A stretch of DNA of 64,000 nucleotides from Bedellia somnulentella (Eukaryota; Arthropoda; Insecta; Lepidoptera; Bedelliidae): NCBI GenBank assembly GCA_963576735.1, contig OY755196.1, forward strand, positions 9,901,912 through 9,965,911, given 5' to 3'. Both the position numbers and the translations under genes were made by a program. The notes under the pieces were generated by a model. The model had not been told where the DNA came from, ran no database searches, and saw only the letters and a program-made list of their open reading frames with translations. Shown piece by piece: positions 11,401 to 21,241 of this stretch; position 1 is the first letter of the stretch; each line of letters opens with the position of its first letter.

Positions 11401-12300
11401 TAAATGGGCACAAGGCTGACACGAAAACATCAACCGGCTCTTCAAGTTATCTCGCTCTTACTCTACTACAAAGAAAGTGACAGGTATATGTGACATTTGT
11501 TGAAAAATGTATAAATTGAACGTACTCGAAAAATGGCTAAACACTAAACAGTGCATGCGCGAAAAACACTTTTAATTGAACGCTTCCAAGAATTTATTTC
11601 TTTTTATATGTTAAGCCTCGTTGACGCTGTGTTTAGATTTACATGGTGTTTCGAACTTCAGGCTTGAGCAGTTAGTATCTCCATGGGCGTGAGCTAGAAT
11701 ATAACATACCCCCTTTTTTTGCAACAGGACTGCTGTGCACCACCTGGGGGCTGTTTTATAATATTAATTCAAGTTCAGCGCCTTCCTCTCAAGAAAGCAA
11801 TAAACAGTAAGTAGGACGATCACAATCTAATCATTTTTCAAGATACGGGTCACAATTTTTAATGCGCTTTTCCACAACCAAATCTGATTATGCCGACTAC
11901 CCATATATTTATTTATTATTTATTATTTATTATTTATTTATTATTATTATTCATTATAATATACATTGTGTCGAATTTATAAATAGGCATAACAAAATAC
12001 TTAAAATTAATAATAAATTACAAAAAGAATATACAGTTATTTTACAAATTTAAACATTAATAATAATCATAGCTAAGTCAAAATTATTTTATGAATTAAA
12101 TACATGTCAAAATATTCATAATTATCATGTCAAAAAAAATTAAGTAAAAATATTAAATGTCACAATAAAGTAGAAAAGTCACGACGATATCTTAAAAAAA
12201 CATTAAAATTGATTACTACAATCGTTAGTCAGCAAAAATTTCGTCTACCCAATAGCAGCATTTTTTTAAAAGGAACGCTTTTAATTCGACTTTAAACATT
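11401..12300. other. no gene seen; (TTAT)n simple repeat
   Basis: Contains a TTAT/TTA-rich microsatellite at about 11905-11960 and otherwise AT-rich sequence without coding signal. Confidence 0.5.
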
Positions 12301-12309
12301 TTTTTAACT

Positions 12310-12617
12310 ATAAAACAAATGATGAACGCTTGCAGAAAGTGGATCAAATGAAAGACTTGGGGGCTGTACTTGACAGGGAACTTTCATTTAGACAACATCA
12401 TGAGTATCTGATATCCTCTTGCAATAAAATGACCAGAATCACTAAAGATTTGCGCAATCCACGATCGCTCATTTGGCTTTATTATAGCTTTATATGTAGT
12501 AAGCTAGAATATTGCGCTGTGATCTGGACCCCATTTTACCAGGTGCATATTGACGCTGTCGATAGGGTACAGCCTAGATTTCGCAGGATGCTAACATATC
12601 GCTACGGTTTAAAGTAT
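12310..12617 (+). pseudogene. LINE reverse transcriptase fragment, split by the gypsy element
   Basis: The frame from about 12330 reads VDQMKDLGAVLDRELSFRQH, then SKLEYCAVIWTPFYQVHIDA and VQPRFRRMLTYRYGLKY. This is the C-terminal part of a Jockey/CR1-like RT (the KDLGV.LD...KLEYA..VW.P motif series). The frame is cut at 12617 by the LTR; the same LINE resumes after 16410. Confidence 0.85.
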
Positions 12618-13103
12618 TGTTACGTACCGGGTTCTTAATTTGATAAATACCAGTCACACTTTCGTGCAATAAGGTGTAATTATATTTATTGACCAATAAC
12701 GCACTTTACACAACACAACAAACACTATCAATAATTAACTATCGATACTCGCACTAATTAACAACACTAATTTACTCCGTTATAGTAACACTGTCCACAC
12801 CGTTAAGCTTATTTCCGTAATCCGTATATCACTGCACTGTCGTATTTAATTTCTTCGCTCTAGTATTTCGCTTGTTCTCGCTTTAGTTCTTCGCACTCCA
12901 ATCACTCCGTAGCACGCGTCGCTCTTTATATATGCCAAATCTCAAATACGCGAATATTACAGAAAGTTCTAGTACCACATTCTCGAAAAGTCGATATTCG
13001 AGAAACATCTAGTAATTCCTTTACTTATTAGAATACTAGTAACGCCATCTGTTATCTAGTAGTGGCAAATCCTATCTCCTACTTGCGAACAGATGTCGTA
13101 ACA
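12618..13103 (-). repeat. 3' LTR of the gypsy element
   Basis: 486 bp, TGTTAC at one end and GTAACA at the other. Matches the LTR at 15925-16410 over every line I compared. It is the 3' LTR because the open frames read on the - strand. Confidence 0.95.
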
Positions 13104-13104
13104 T

Positions 13105-13117
13105 TACCCCCTCCTTA
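13105..13117 (-). other. polypurine tract
   Basis: The - strand reads AAGGAGGGGGTAA immediately before the 3' LTR, the expected place for plus-strand priming. Confidence 0.75.
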
Positions 13118-13119
13118 CA

Positions 13120-14736
13120 TTAATACTCGTCCCGAGTATTATTGCTTCCATGGTACTTCGCAAGTCGATCGATGTGAACTATTTTCGAAGCCCCTCTAGG
13201 TTGGCGTTGAATTCTGTACGTTACATCGTTTATTCTAGTGACCACCTTGTACGGTCCTTCCCACCTATTTTGTAACTTAGGGGACTTCCCTTTCTGGCGA
13301 GTTGGATTGTGTAACCAGACGAGCATACCCTCTTCGAAACGCGGCGTGTTAGCTTTACGGTCATATCTGGTTTTTATCTCTTCACTAGCATGTAAACCAT
13401 TTTCACGCACTAGGGAATGTACATCTTGCATTCTTTCCCTCAAATCGCTTACATATTCAGTTACACTCTGCGGCTCATCTGGTGACCCTCCTGTCAACAA
13501 ATCTACAGGCAATCGTAGCTCTCTTCCGAAATTGACGAAAGCAGGTGTTTCCTTCGTGCTTTCGTGAACAGCTGACCGGTAAGACAGTAAAAATAATGGA
13601 ATGTGTTTGTCCCAGTCCTTCTGATGTTTTTCAACCATCTTCGCCAACTGTCTCTCCAGTGTTTGGTTGAACCTCTCCACCATTCCATCTGACTGAGGAT
13701 GATATGGCGTCGTCCTGGTTTTATGCATTCCAAGCAGTTTGCACACCTCTTGAAATACTTGTGACTCAAAATTTCTTCCCTGGTCAGAGTGTATCTCCAG
13801 GGGCACGCCAAATCGACAGATCACTTCCTCAACCAGTTTTGTAGCCACAGTTATTGCTTCTTGATTGGGTATGGCAAACACTTCAGGCCACTTAGTGAAG
13901 TAATCCATCACCACCATGAAATATTTATTTCCGGACTCTGATTGTGGAAACGGTCCAGCCACATCAACGGCAATCCTCTCCCAGGGAGCTCCCACATTGT
14001 ACAACCGTAATCCCCCTCTACTCCGGGTCTGCGGACCTTTCACCGCGGCACACGTTGTACATTTCCGGCACCAGTCCTGTACGTCGTCCCTACAATGAAG
14101 CCAGTAAAACTTCGCACGAACCTTCTGCAACGTACGATTTACCCCAAGATGCCCGCCCGAAACACCGTCATGTGTTTCCCGCAGTACATCTTTAACCTTG
14201 GCTCTGGGCACGACCAATTGTAGGTGCTCTTCCTTACCGTTGGGTTTCTCCCACCTCCGGTACAGTAGACCATTGATCAGAACCAGGCTGTTCCATTGCG
14301 CCCAGTAAGCTTTCGTACTCACTCCTGTGGACGCTACTTCACTCCAAGCCGGTTGATCGTGTTTTTCCTTCTTCCATTTCATGATGGGTCTGAGGTTCTC
14401 ATCTTCTTCTTGGGCCTTCTGCATAGCTTCTGTTTCCCATCCATCCAATGGACAAATTCGAGTCACTTTCACGACCTCCTCCTTCGACTCTTGCTTCCTG
14501 CAATGTTTACAGTCTTGATCATTGACACAGCCCAATATCACCAAACTGTTCCCGTTACAGGCTTGTGAGATGGTCATTGTCGGGGCTTTCTCCTCTCTAG
14601 CCAGCACCTGCCCCCCGGTCCTGGCTAATGCTCGTTTCCCTGGACGTTTGCGGCAGGAGCCTCTGCCTGCCTCTTTTCTTCCTTCCTCAGCGGGCAACTT
14701 AATCTCAAATGGCCCCTTTTCCCGCAGCCATAACAA
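13120..14736 (-). CDS. pol: gypsy pol remnant: integrase, with PR-RT-RH deleted
   Basis: A 538-codon frame. Residues about 160-235 form the zinc-binding HHCC region (H189, H196, C226, C229). Residues about 250-400 form the integrase core with D258 (VDVAGPF), D318 (IHSDQG) and E354 (MVERFNQ). The C-terminal GPYKV...V.HIDRLAKYH is the usual Ty3/gypsy integrase tail. The frame overlaps gag by about 110 bases in the -1 frame, fitting -1 frameshift expression. At residues 70-80, GCVNDQ (start of the protease region) runs straight into DCKHCRKQ, which normally follows RNase H (after the ALSRR motif). Protease, RT and RNase H are therefore deleted in frame, and the copy cannot be autonomous. Confidence 0.93.
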   Translation of the reverse strand: MLWLREKGPFEIKLPAEEGRKEAGRGSCRKRPGKRALARTGGQVLAREEKAPTMTISQACNGNSLVILGCVNDQDCKHCRKQESKEEVVKVTRICPLDGWETEAMQKAQEEDENLRPIMKWKKEKHDQPAWSEVASTGVSTKAYWAQWNSLVLINGLLYRRWEKPNGKEEHLQLVVPRAKVKDVLRETHDGVSGGHLGVNRTLQKVRAKFYWLHCRDDVQDWCRKCTTCAAVKGPQTRSRGGLRLYNVGAPWERIAVDVAGPFPQSESGNKYFMVVMDYFTKWPEVFAIPNQEAITVATKLVEEVICRFGVPLEIHSDQGRNFESQVFQEVCKLLGMHKTRTTPYHPQSDGMVERFNQTLERQLAKMVEKHQKDWDKHIPLFLLSYRSAVHESTKETPAFVNFGRELRLPVDLLTGGSPDEPQSVTEYVSDLRERMQDVHSLVRENGLHASEEIKTRYDRKANTPRFEEGMLVWLHNPTRQKGKSPKLQNRWEGPYKVVTRINDVTYRIQRQPRGASKIVHIDRLAKYHGSNNTRDEY

Positions 14737-15899
14737 ATCGGTCCAGTACTCCTTCCGACGGGTGCTTTAATGACCTTGACGTCCTCATTTGCTTCCGCAA
14801 TCTCACGAAGTCGATGAGTTTGGCGCGTATCCTGGCGGCAAGCTTCAACTTCTAGAGCGTTCGCCAAGGCATCCTTGAGAGACGTGTGGTGTTGAAGTCT
14901 CACCGCTGTTCTCACTTCGATATCTCTGATGCCGTCGACGAATGCTTGCACCAGGTTCATTTCCACCGTCTTCGGATCTACACTGGAATAGGCCTTGCGG
15001 ACGAGCTTCTCGATTTCAAGGGCCCACTGCTGAAGTCCCTCTCCAGAACGCTGGACCCTATCACGCAGCTGAGCGCGGAACACGTGCTCCAGGTGTCGCT
15101 CTCCATAGCGAGACTCCAACGCATCCAGCAGGTCCTTGAAACCACCACTCGGAGTCGGCAGCGCCTCTATTACTGACAGTGCTTGACCTCGGAGCGCCAC
15201 CGTCAGTGCAGTCAAACACTGTTCATCAGTCCAACCATTGGCAGCCGCAACAGTCTGGAACTGATGTCTATACGCCGACCAGGATGTTGTTCCGTCGTAG
15301 GGAGGAACCTTCACACGAGGACCATGGACAGCTACTACATTCTCACCGGAGACAACCTTGACCGGTCGTGATTCAAGCTGCAGAACCCTTTTCTCCATTC
15401 CGCGGAAGTCGGTCTTCATGTCATCGATATCTTTCTCAATAGTGGTTACCTGCTCCTTCATCTGCTCTACGTCTTTTTCCACAGTAACCACCCGACCACT
15501 GACTTCATTGACCGCAGTGAGAACTTGTGAGAACTTAGTTTGCTGTTCCTCGCGCAACTCACGAACTTCTTGTTTCACAACACCCTGTACCTCCGAATGT
15601 ATGTTTTTTTTAACATCCTGTACCTCCGAATGTATGTTTTTCACAACATCCTGTATGCTTTGTTGTGCTTCACGCATGCTTTGAAACATTTCAACTATCA
15701 TCGTCAAGTCAGTATTAGTTGCGGCCGCCGGCGCCGTTGATGTAGACGGCGCGTTAGTCACCGCGGACGTCTCCTCTGGAATGTCACTCCGAGGGTTCGT
15801 GACCGATGAACTCATTTCCGACAGCTGTTCACCCTCTGCGGCTTTCTGAGCGCGTGTCTTCACACCCTCTCTTCCGTCTTCCTTCGGCATAACTGGCAT
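14625..15899 (-). CDS. gag: gypsy gag
   Basis: First ATG at 15899 gives 424 codons; the frame is open eight codons further, to the LTR edge. In order: a Ser/Thr/Ala-rich N-terminus, a long heptad coiled-coil region with a duplicated NIHSEVQ motif, a capsid-like region around YDGTTSWSAYRHQF, and one CCHC knuckle (CYGCGKRGHLRLSC) about 22 residues from the end. The zinc knuckle would bind RNA in particle assembly. The frame is intact. It overlaps pol by about 110 bases. Confidence 0.93.
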   Translation of the reverse strand: MPVMPKEDGREGVKTRAQKAAEGEQLSEMSSSVTNPRSDIPEETSAVTNAPSTSTAPAAATNTDLTMIVEMFQSMREAQQSIQDVVKNIHSEVQDVKKNIHSEVQGVVKQEVRELREEQQTKFSQVLTAVNEVSGRVVTVEKDVEQMKEQVTTIEKDIDDMKTDFRGMEKRVLQLESRPVKVVSGENVVAVHGPRVKVPPYDGTTSWSAYRHQFQTVAAANGWTDEQCLTALTVALRGQALSVIEALPTPSGGFKDLLDALESRYGERHLEHVFRAQLRDRVQRSGEGLQQWALEIEKLVRKAYSSVDPKTVEMNLVQAFVDGIRDIEVRTAVRLQHHTSLKDALANALEVEACRQDTRQTHRLREIAEANEDVKVIKAPVGRSTGPICYGCGKRGHLRLSCPLRKEEKRQAEAPAANVQGNEH

Positions 15900-15904
15900 C
15901 TTCA

Positions 15905-15922
15905 AATCCACTTCTGTCACCA
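15905..15922 (-). other. primer binding site candidate
   Basis: The - strand reads TGGTGACAGAAGTGG two bases inside the 5' LTR. It starts with TGG, as a site pairing with a tRNA 3' CCA should. I cannot name the tRNA. Confidence 0.6.
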
Positions 15923-15924
15923 AT

Positions 15925-16410
15925 TGTTACGTACCGGGTTCTTAATTTGATAAATACCAGTCACACTTTCGTGCAATAAGGTGTAATTATATTTATTGAC
16001 CAATAACGCACTTTACACAACACAACAAACACTATCAATAATTAACTATCGATACTCGCACTAATTAACAACACTAATTTACTCCGTTATAGTAACACTG
16101 TCCACACCGTTAAGCTTATTTCCGTAATCCGTATATCACTGCACTGTCGTATTTAATTTCTTCGCTCTAGTATTTCGCTTGTTCTCGCTTTAGTTCTTCG
16201 CACTCCAATCACTCCGTAGCACGCGTCGCTCTTTATATATGCCAAATCTCAAATACGCGAATATTACAGAAAGTTCTAGTACCACATTCTCGAAAAGTCG
16301 ATATTCGAGAAACATCTAGTAATTCCTTTACTTATTAGAATACTAGTAACGCCATCTGTTATCTAGTAGTGGCAAATCCTATCTCCTACTTGCGAACAGA
16401 TGTCGTAACA
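15925..16410 (-). repeat. 5' LTR of the gypsy element
   Basis: 486 bp, apparently identical to 12618-13103. A third, variant copy stands alone at 63155-63718. Confidence 0.95.
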
Positions 16411-16735
16411 GTATACACAACAATCGTAACTAAGCCGGCAGCTGCATTTTAAAGTTAACACGCTAGAAAACCGTCAAACAGAAATAATGCTCACCAACCT
16501 CTATAAGATACCGCAAAGTACACGTTGTACAACATAAGCCTCTACTTTGAATCAAAATATTTCTAATTTCAGACCTCGAGCTGTTAAAAACATAAACACT
16601 TTTAATTTACCCACTTGTAAAAGCCTAAGAGCTCAGCATGACTGATTCATTCATATGAGACACATGTATAATCATTTGAACAATAGACTTAACATTTTTG
16701 TGGGTCTCAACCGTTTTAGTTCATAAACGAGAAAT
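16411..16735 (+). pseudogene. LINE remnant, continuation after the gypsy insertion
   Basis: Continues the RT tail of 12310-12617. Frames read LENRQTEIMLTNLYKI, then FNLPTCKSLRAQHD and MYNHLNNRLNIFV with stops and shifts, matching the conserved LINE C-terminus (R...MLYKI..., N.LN.L..F). Confidence 0.75.
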
Positions 16736-16790
16736 GTATTTCAAAACATACAAAAGTAAATAAAAGATAAATAAAGGAAAGAAAAATTTC

Positions 16791-16862
16791 GACACTGGCG
16801 GGGTTCGAACCCGCGCCCTCGGGTATACGCTCCCGTCGCTCTGCTCATTGAGCCACAGTGTC
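16791..16862 (-). tRNA. tRNA-like sequence (probably not functional)
   Basis: A 72-nt unit on the - strand folds as a cloverleaf. It has a perfect 7-bp acceptor stem (GACACTG with CAGTGTC), a GCTC/GAGC D stem, a perfect T arm (GCGGG TTCGAAC CCCGC) and a CGGG/CCCG anticodon stem. The anticodon loop has 8 nt and lacks U33, so decoding is unlikely. Diverged copies occur at 17096, 39466, 44099 and 55017. Best read as a tRNA-derived repeat. Confidence 0.6.
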
Positions 16863-17018
16863 AATGGCTTCCTGTGCGAAATTCTTCTATCCTTTGTTTG
16901 TTTTTACAATTTTTAAGTTGTGTTTGTGTTCCCTACCTCCGATTTTTTCGCAAATTCGGAAGGCCACTTGTCTACCTTTTCAGATAGAATGCAAATGTTG
17001 AGGACGTCTAACTATCCC

Positions 17019-17281
17019 ATAATTTGGATGTTTTTGACATGAAAACGTCATGTGGGGATTATTACTAATAAATAAAAGATAAAAATAGGCAAGGAAAATT
17101 TCGACACCGGCGGCGGGGTTCAAACCCGCGACCACGGGTATACGCCCCTGTCGCTCTGCCAATTTGTTTGTTTGTTGGTTTTTACACTTTTTAAGCAGCG
17201 TTTATTTATCTTTTATTTATTACCACTTTATTAGTAATAATCCCCACATGAGGTTTTAATGTCAAAAACATTCAAATTATA
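17019..17281 (-). mobile_element. MITE-like element carrying a tRNA-like core
   Basis: Inverted ends of about 50 bp: ATAATTTGGATGTTTTTGAC... on the left, and its complement with ...GTCAAAAACATTCAAATTAT on the right, both followed inward by ATGTGGGGATTATTACTAAT. A diverged tRNA-like unit lies inside (17096-17160, antisense). The same terminal sequence follows the tRNA-like unit at 44260. Confidence 0.6.
17096..17160 (-). tRNA. tRNA-like pseudogene
   Basis: Diverged copy of the 72-nt unit at 16791. The B-box region GGGGTTCAAACCC is kept; the 5' end after CTCTGCCAA is lost. Confidence 0.5.
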
Positions 17282-17433
17282 CAAAAGTAAAGTTTTTAAA
17301 TTTATTTAAAATAATACTAATACTCTATTTCCTAAGTTTTTTTTTAGATTTTTCATAACAATATTTACTAGTAATTGAAACAACTTTTGATTTTCGGATA
17401 TTTTAATCGCGTATTATTACATTATTTTTAAAG

Positions 17434-17473
17434 CCCGACGTTTCGAAAACTTTTCAGTTATCATGGTCACGGG
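17434..17473 (-). ncRNA. hammerhead-ribozyme-like motif, left arm
   Basis: The - strand reads CCCGTGACCATGATAACTG, then AAAAGTTTTCGAAACGTCGGG. CCCG can pair with CGGG, AACT/AGTT closes a GAAA loop, and CGAAAC precedes GTC. Hammerhead motifs are known from Penelope-like elements. Here the CUGANGA core is imperfect, so activity is doubtful. Confidence 0.35.
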
Positions 17474-17652
17474 AAGACTGAGGTGTTATTTGTCATTATA
17501 CAGTACTATAAAATTATTAATACTAACTACCTTCACAAAATTTTAAGTTACATTTGCGTTTAATATTTGCTATGTACAAAAAGAGCTAATGTTATCTGGA
17601 GTCTTGCTAGTGTTCTTCCCTCGCTTTGTGCTAATGATCGGGTTCCAAGCTG

Positions 17653-18567
17653 GTGGTAATTGCCAATCCTACCCAAAAACATAGTCTCTGCATTCTAGAC
17701 CATCTTAATTCCATTAACCCTAAGATCCAATTTACAATGGAATTAGAGACTAATAATAGTTTAGCCTTTCTAGATGTCCTCTTGATAAGGAATTCTGATA
17801 ACTCAATTAGTCACACAGTTTATAGGAAACCCACCCACACTGATAGGTACCTCAATGGTGACTCACACCACCATCCATCTCAGTTAGCTACTGTTGGTAA
17901 AACTTTGTTTCAGAGAGCCAAACATCTTTGTGACGAACACCATCTTGCTGGAGAGCTCAGTCATGTGAAACAAGTTCTTCACAACAACAAGCTGAAATTG
18001 CCCCGCCAACGTCACCGCTCCTCCGATAAACCACCTACTGTTGAAAGACTCCCTGCAACTCTACCTTTTGTAAAGGGTGTAACAGACAAAATTAGTACTG
18101 TGTTACAGCGTGCTTCCATTAAGACCTACTTCAAGCCGCACCAAAAGATAAGTCAGTTTCTAAGACCTATCAAATGTCAGATCCCTTTACAAGATGCAGG
18201 CGTTTATAAACTAGACTGTGAGTGTGGTCTTTCATACATCGGCCAAACAAAGCGTAGTGTAGCAACTCGCGTTAGAGAACATATTGCTGATATGAAGAAT
18301 AGGCGTCCTGGAAGATCTGCTTTGTGTGAACACACCTTCGATAAGCCAAACCACCACATGCGTTTTGACAAACCTACAATTCTAGCAAAAGAGAATCAAT
18401 TGATACCTAGAATGATACGCGAGTCTATTGAAATAAAGAAACATCCAAACTTCAATAGAGATGATGGTTGGCAATTACCACCTGCTTGGAACCCGATCAT
18501 TAGCACAACTAAGCGAGGGAAGAACACTAGCAAGACTCCAGATAACATTAGCTCTTTTTGTACATAG
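17653..18567 (+). CDS. Penelope-like ORF: RT thumb remnant plus GIY-YIG endonuclease
   Basis: 304 codons. Residues about 20-70 (NSLAFLDVLLIR..., VYRKPTHTDRYLN) match the region after the RT catalytic core in Penelope-like proteins. Residues 183-197 give GVY...CGLSYIG, the GIY-YIG endonuclease motif, followed by R206/EH209-210 and the conserved E247 (AKENQ). The palm and fingers of the RT are gone, and the first residues come from the inverted arm, so the reading start is not the native one. The frame is otherwise intact, implying a fairly recent copy. Confidence 0.9.
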   Translation: MVIANPTQKHSLCILDHLNSINPKIQFTMELETNNSLAFLDVLLIRNSDNSISHTVYRKPTHTDRYLNGDSHHHPSQLATVGKTLFQRAKHLCDEHHLAGELSHVKQVLHNNKLKLPRQRHRSSDKPPTVERLPATLPFVKGVTDKISTVLQRASIKTYFKPHQKISQFLRPIKCQIPLQDAGVYKLDCECGLSYIGQTKRSVATRVREHIADMKNRRPGRSALCEHTFDKPNHHMRFDKPTILAKENQLIPRMIRESIEIKKHPNFNRDDGWQLPPAWNPIISTTKRGKNTSKTPDNISSFCT

Positions 18568-18663
18568 CAAATATTAAACGCAAATGTAACTTAAAATTTT
18601 GTGAAGGTAGTTAGTATTAATAATTTTATAGTACTGTATAATGACAAATAACACCTCAGTCTT

Positions 18664-18703
18664 CCCGTGACTATGATAACTGAAAAGCTTTCGAAACGTC
18701 GGG
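18664..18703 (+). ncRNA. hammerhead-ribozyme-like motif, right arm
   Basis: Same segment as 17434-17473 in the other orientation: CCCGTGACTATGATAACTG, then TTTCGAAACGTCGGG. Confidence 0.35.
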
Positions 18704-18766
18704 CTTTAAAAATAATGTAATAATACGCGATTAAAATATCCGAAAATCAAAAGTTGTTTCAATTAT

Positions 18767-19171
18767 AATGTGCAATCGTGAAAATCTTAGAAAATACAAT
18801 ATTTACTAGTGTATTCTATAAATATTTAAGAGAAGACGTTTACACACAATAATTTTAAAAATGTTTTCAAGATACAATCAATGATATTATTACTAGAATG
18901 TAAGACCTTAAGCATGTTACTTATCATGTAATGTTTCATATCTTTAGTGTGATGCAAATAAATTAACAATCACAATGGATACCAGGCGACCGCCTTCCTC
19001 ATTAAAGGCACCACTCATTATAGCAAGCGTGCTGTGCATCCATTTTAAACCGTTTCCTTATTTAGTTGAGGTAGTGGTAAATACTGTTATTAAAATTGTT
19101 AGGGATTAACTTATCAATTATAATCGGTATATATGGTCTTTTCTTGAAAAACACAATGCGATTATTCTAAA
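18767..19171. other. no gene seen
   Basis: AT-rich; no coding or repeat signal that I can defend. Confidence 0.45.
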
Positions 19172-19983
19172 CTAGTGGATCGTCCCAGCTTCGCACGGGT
19201 AGCATTGTTTTTTCAAATATCTGAGGTTTCTTTCTTCAGTCACTGCTCAAGCGTTGTGAAATTCAGCGCAATGTTTTCAATTTATTAAATTTATAGCACT
19301 CCCTAAACAGTGTAGTTTGGTGATTTTAAATGCGCTTTGATGAACGGTTCAGTATTTCCGTTTAATAGCAAATTTTGGAATAAAACGCTATTAAGTATTT
19401 ATAACAATCTAAAACATAAATCATTACGTGATGTGGGATGCAGCTACTGGCGCCATCTAGTATGTTATATGTAAATTAGTAAAGATTTGGTTTTGATCAC
19501 GGGCGCGATGGTTTATTTCATGTATAATTTCGGTGTTTGTCTACCGATTTCTATGATTCTTTTTTTATTGAATAGGTAATAATGTTACCTTTTTTAAATT
19601 TGGGATTAATAAGAGGTTTACAAACGTAAGAGTAAACAAATATAATCAGAATGATCCGAACTGCTAAGCTATCAGGAATTACACGTGTTATTGTGAGTCA
19701 ACCGTAAAAGATAAACTGCCGAGGATTTTTTCTTAGATAATTTTATGAAGAATATTTCCGTCACACATGATTTCAATGTCAGTTTAACCATTGAGGCTGC
19801 ACACGCGACGGAAGCTTAAAAAATGGAGTAACTTCTCCCGTTTTCCCAAAATTTCCCAAAATTCCCCTTTACTACTCTGCTGGAAAGTATACAAAAACCT
19901 GCGCAGGTGTATGAAGAATAATTGTACCAAGTTTCGTTAAAATCCGTCGAGTAGTTTTTGTTTCCATAAGGAACATACAAACC

Positions 19984-20022
<39 letters not shown>

Positions 20023-20164
20023 CGACAGACAGACAGACAGACAAAAATTTTACTGATTGCATTTTTGGCATCAGTATCGATCCCTAATCAACGCCTGATG
20101 GTTATTTTGAAAATATATTTCATGTACAGAATTGACCTTTCTACAGATTTATTATAAGTATAGA
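19172..20164 (-). mobile_element. Helitron-like non-autonomous element
   Basis: On the - strand it begins A|TCTATACTTATAATAAATC and ends with the hairpin CCCGTGCGAAGCTGGG, then ACGATCCACTAG|T. A 5' TC, a 3' hairpin about 10 nt before CTAG, and insertion between A and T are the Helitron hallmarks. It contains a (GACA)n microsatellite. No Rep/helicase frame is present. Confidence 0.55.
19981..20043. repeat. (GACA)n microsatellite
   Basis: About fifteen GACA units with one or two variants (GACC). Confidence 0.95.
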
Positions 20165-20573
20165 TGAAAATTAAGACAACATAAAATATTTGAGGAAATT
20201 AGCATGTTTGAGCAGAACTGCTATGAGGCCCTTTGGTTATGTTTGATTAAAATCATTGACAGTTCAGCTGAACGCCATCCTCCGTCATAGCCCTCATAGC
20301 ATAAACCACCACATCTAACTACCACTGGACTTAAAACTTTTTGTGCGCATAGCAGCTCTCCACAAAACAAATTTGCTCATTTTCTCGAATGTTTTATGTT
20401 ACGAAACAGAAAAGGTAAAATATGAAATTATTTTGTTCTTTGATACTGATCGCCTTCGTTATAGGTTCCCTTTATAGACCGAGAATATTTCTATCAGCTA
20501 AGCTTCATTTATCACTATGCTATTGGGATATATTCAATGCAGCTCAAGCCACAGGCTCAAGCTTTAGATATAA
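20165..20573. other. no gene seen
   Basis: No coding or repeat signal recognised. Confidence 0.4.
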
Positions 20574-20838
20574 CTAGCTGACCCGTCAGACTTCGTACTG
20601 TCAAGTTTCCTTATGACAAAACTTTGTCATTTTTTCCGGTACTCTTAGTTCAACCAGCCGAGAATATTTTATCGATCAAATTTTTCCGTGATAAAAAGTA
20701 TCCTATTTGTTAATTTGGGCCATTATCTAGCATTTTGCTAAATTTTATTTATAAACATTATGTGCTTGAGGAGCCTTTTCGCCTCAAACACATAAACATC
20801 GAAACATCTAAACTTTCACATTTATAATATTAATAGGA
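20574..20838 (-). mobile_element. Helitron-like short element
   Basis: On the - strand it begins A|TCCTATTAATATTATAAATG and ends GACAGTACGAAGTCTGACG...CAGCTAG|T, with a CAG.AC GAA GT.TG hairpin. Related copies at 27054 and 33626. Confidence 0.55.
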
Positions 20839-20861
20839 TAATATGATTATGTAAGGTTATG

Positions 20862-21241
20862 TGATCGTGTGAGGAATGATGTGATTCGTGGAAGGTGTGG
20901 TGTAAAAGATGTTATTGTAAGAAAGATAGAAAAAGGAATGTTGAGATGGTTTGGGCACATAGAGAGGATGGATGACAGTAAATTGGTGAAAGAGATATAT
21001 AGAGCCAATGTGGAAGGTAATGTTAGTAGAGGACGACCTCGGAGGACACATTTGGATCAAATAGAAAAAGTGCTCAAAAAGGCAGGTGAAGTTCCGCAGT
21101 ATGAAGAATAAAAGAGCATGTATGAAAAGATTGATGGATGTAAACGAAGCCAGAGAGGTTTGCCAGGATCGTACAAAGTGGCGATCGATAGTCTCTGCCT
21201 ACCCCAATGGGAACTAACGGCGTGAGAATATGTATGTATGT
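20862..21241 (+). pseudogene. RTE-like LINE, C-terminal tail
   Basis: The frame 20869-21111 reads KIEKGMLRWFGHIERMDDSK, then GRPRRTHLDQIEKVLKKAG. A one-base shift then gives CQDRTKWRSIVSAYPNGN and the GGCGTGAGAATATGTATGTATG tail. RWFGHIERMD is the classic C-terminus of RTE-type proteins. 5'-truncated and frameshifted. Confidence 0.88.

Larger units (their letters stand above)
12618..16410 (-). mobile_element. Ty3/gypsy LTR retrotransposon, internally deleted
   Basis: A 3.8 kb element with two 486-bp LTRs that look identical over their whole length, beginning TGTTACG and ending GTAACA. Direct repeats GTAT flank it at 12614-12617 and 16411-16414. In element orientation (- strand) the order is LTR, primer-binding-site-like TGGTGACAGAAGTGG two bases in, gag, an integrase-only pol, purine tract AAGGAGGGGG, LTR. 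Full-length relatives run 5-6 kb. Protease, reverse transcriptase and RNase H are missing. It interrupts an older LINE. Identical LTRs indicate recent insertion. Confidence 0.95.
17373..18766 (+). mobile_element. Penelope-like element with inverted terminal arms
   Basis: About 296-bp arms (17373-17668 and 18467-18766) are inverted copies of each other and enclose one long open frame. Inverted partial copies at the 5' side are the normal pseudo-LTR arrangement of Penelope-like elements. Each arm carries a hammerhead-like segment ending CGAAACGTCGGGC. Most of the reverse transcriptase upstream is missing. A third copy of the 3' region lies at 57805-58019. Confidence 0.85.

Noticed and set aside
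13238..15740. Several + strand frames of 60-110 codons
   Set aside because: Shadows of gypsy gag and pol, which read on the - strand.
19981..20043. (GACA)n run as a CRISPR-like or regulatory array
   Set aside because: Plain tetranucleotide microsatellite inside a Helitron-like repeat.
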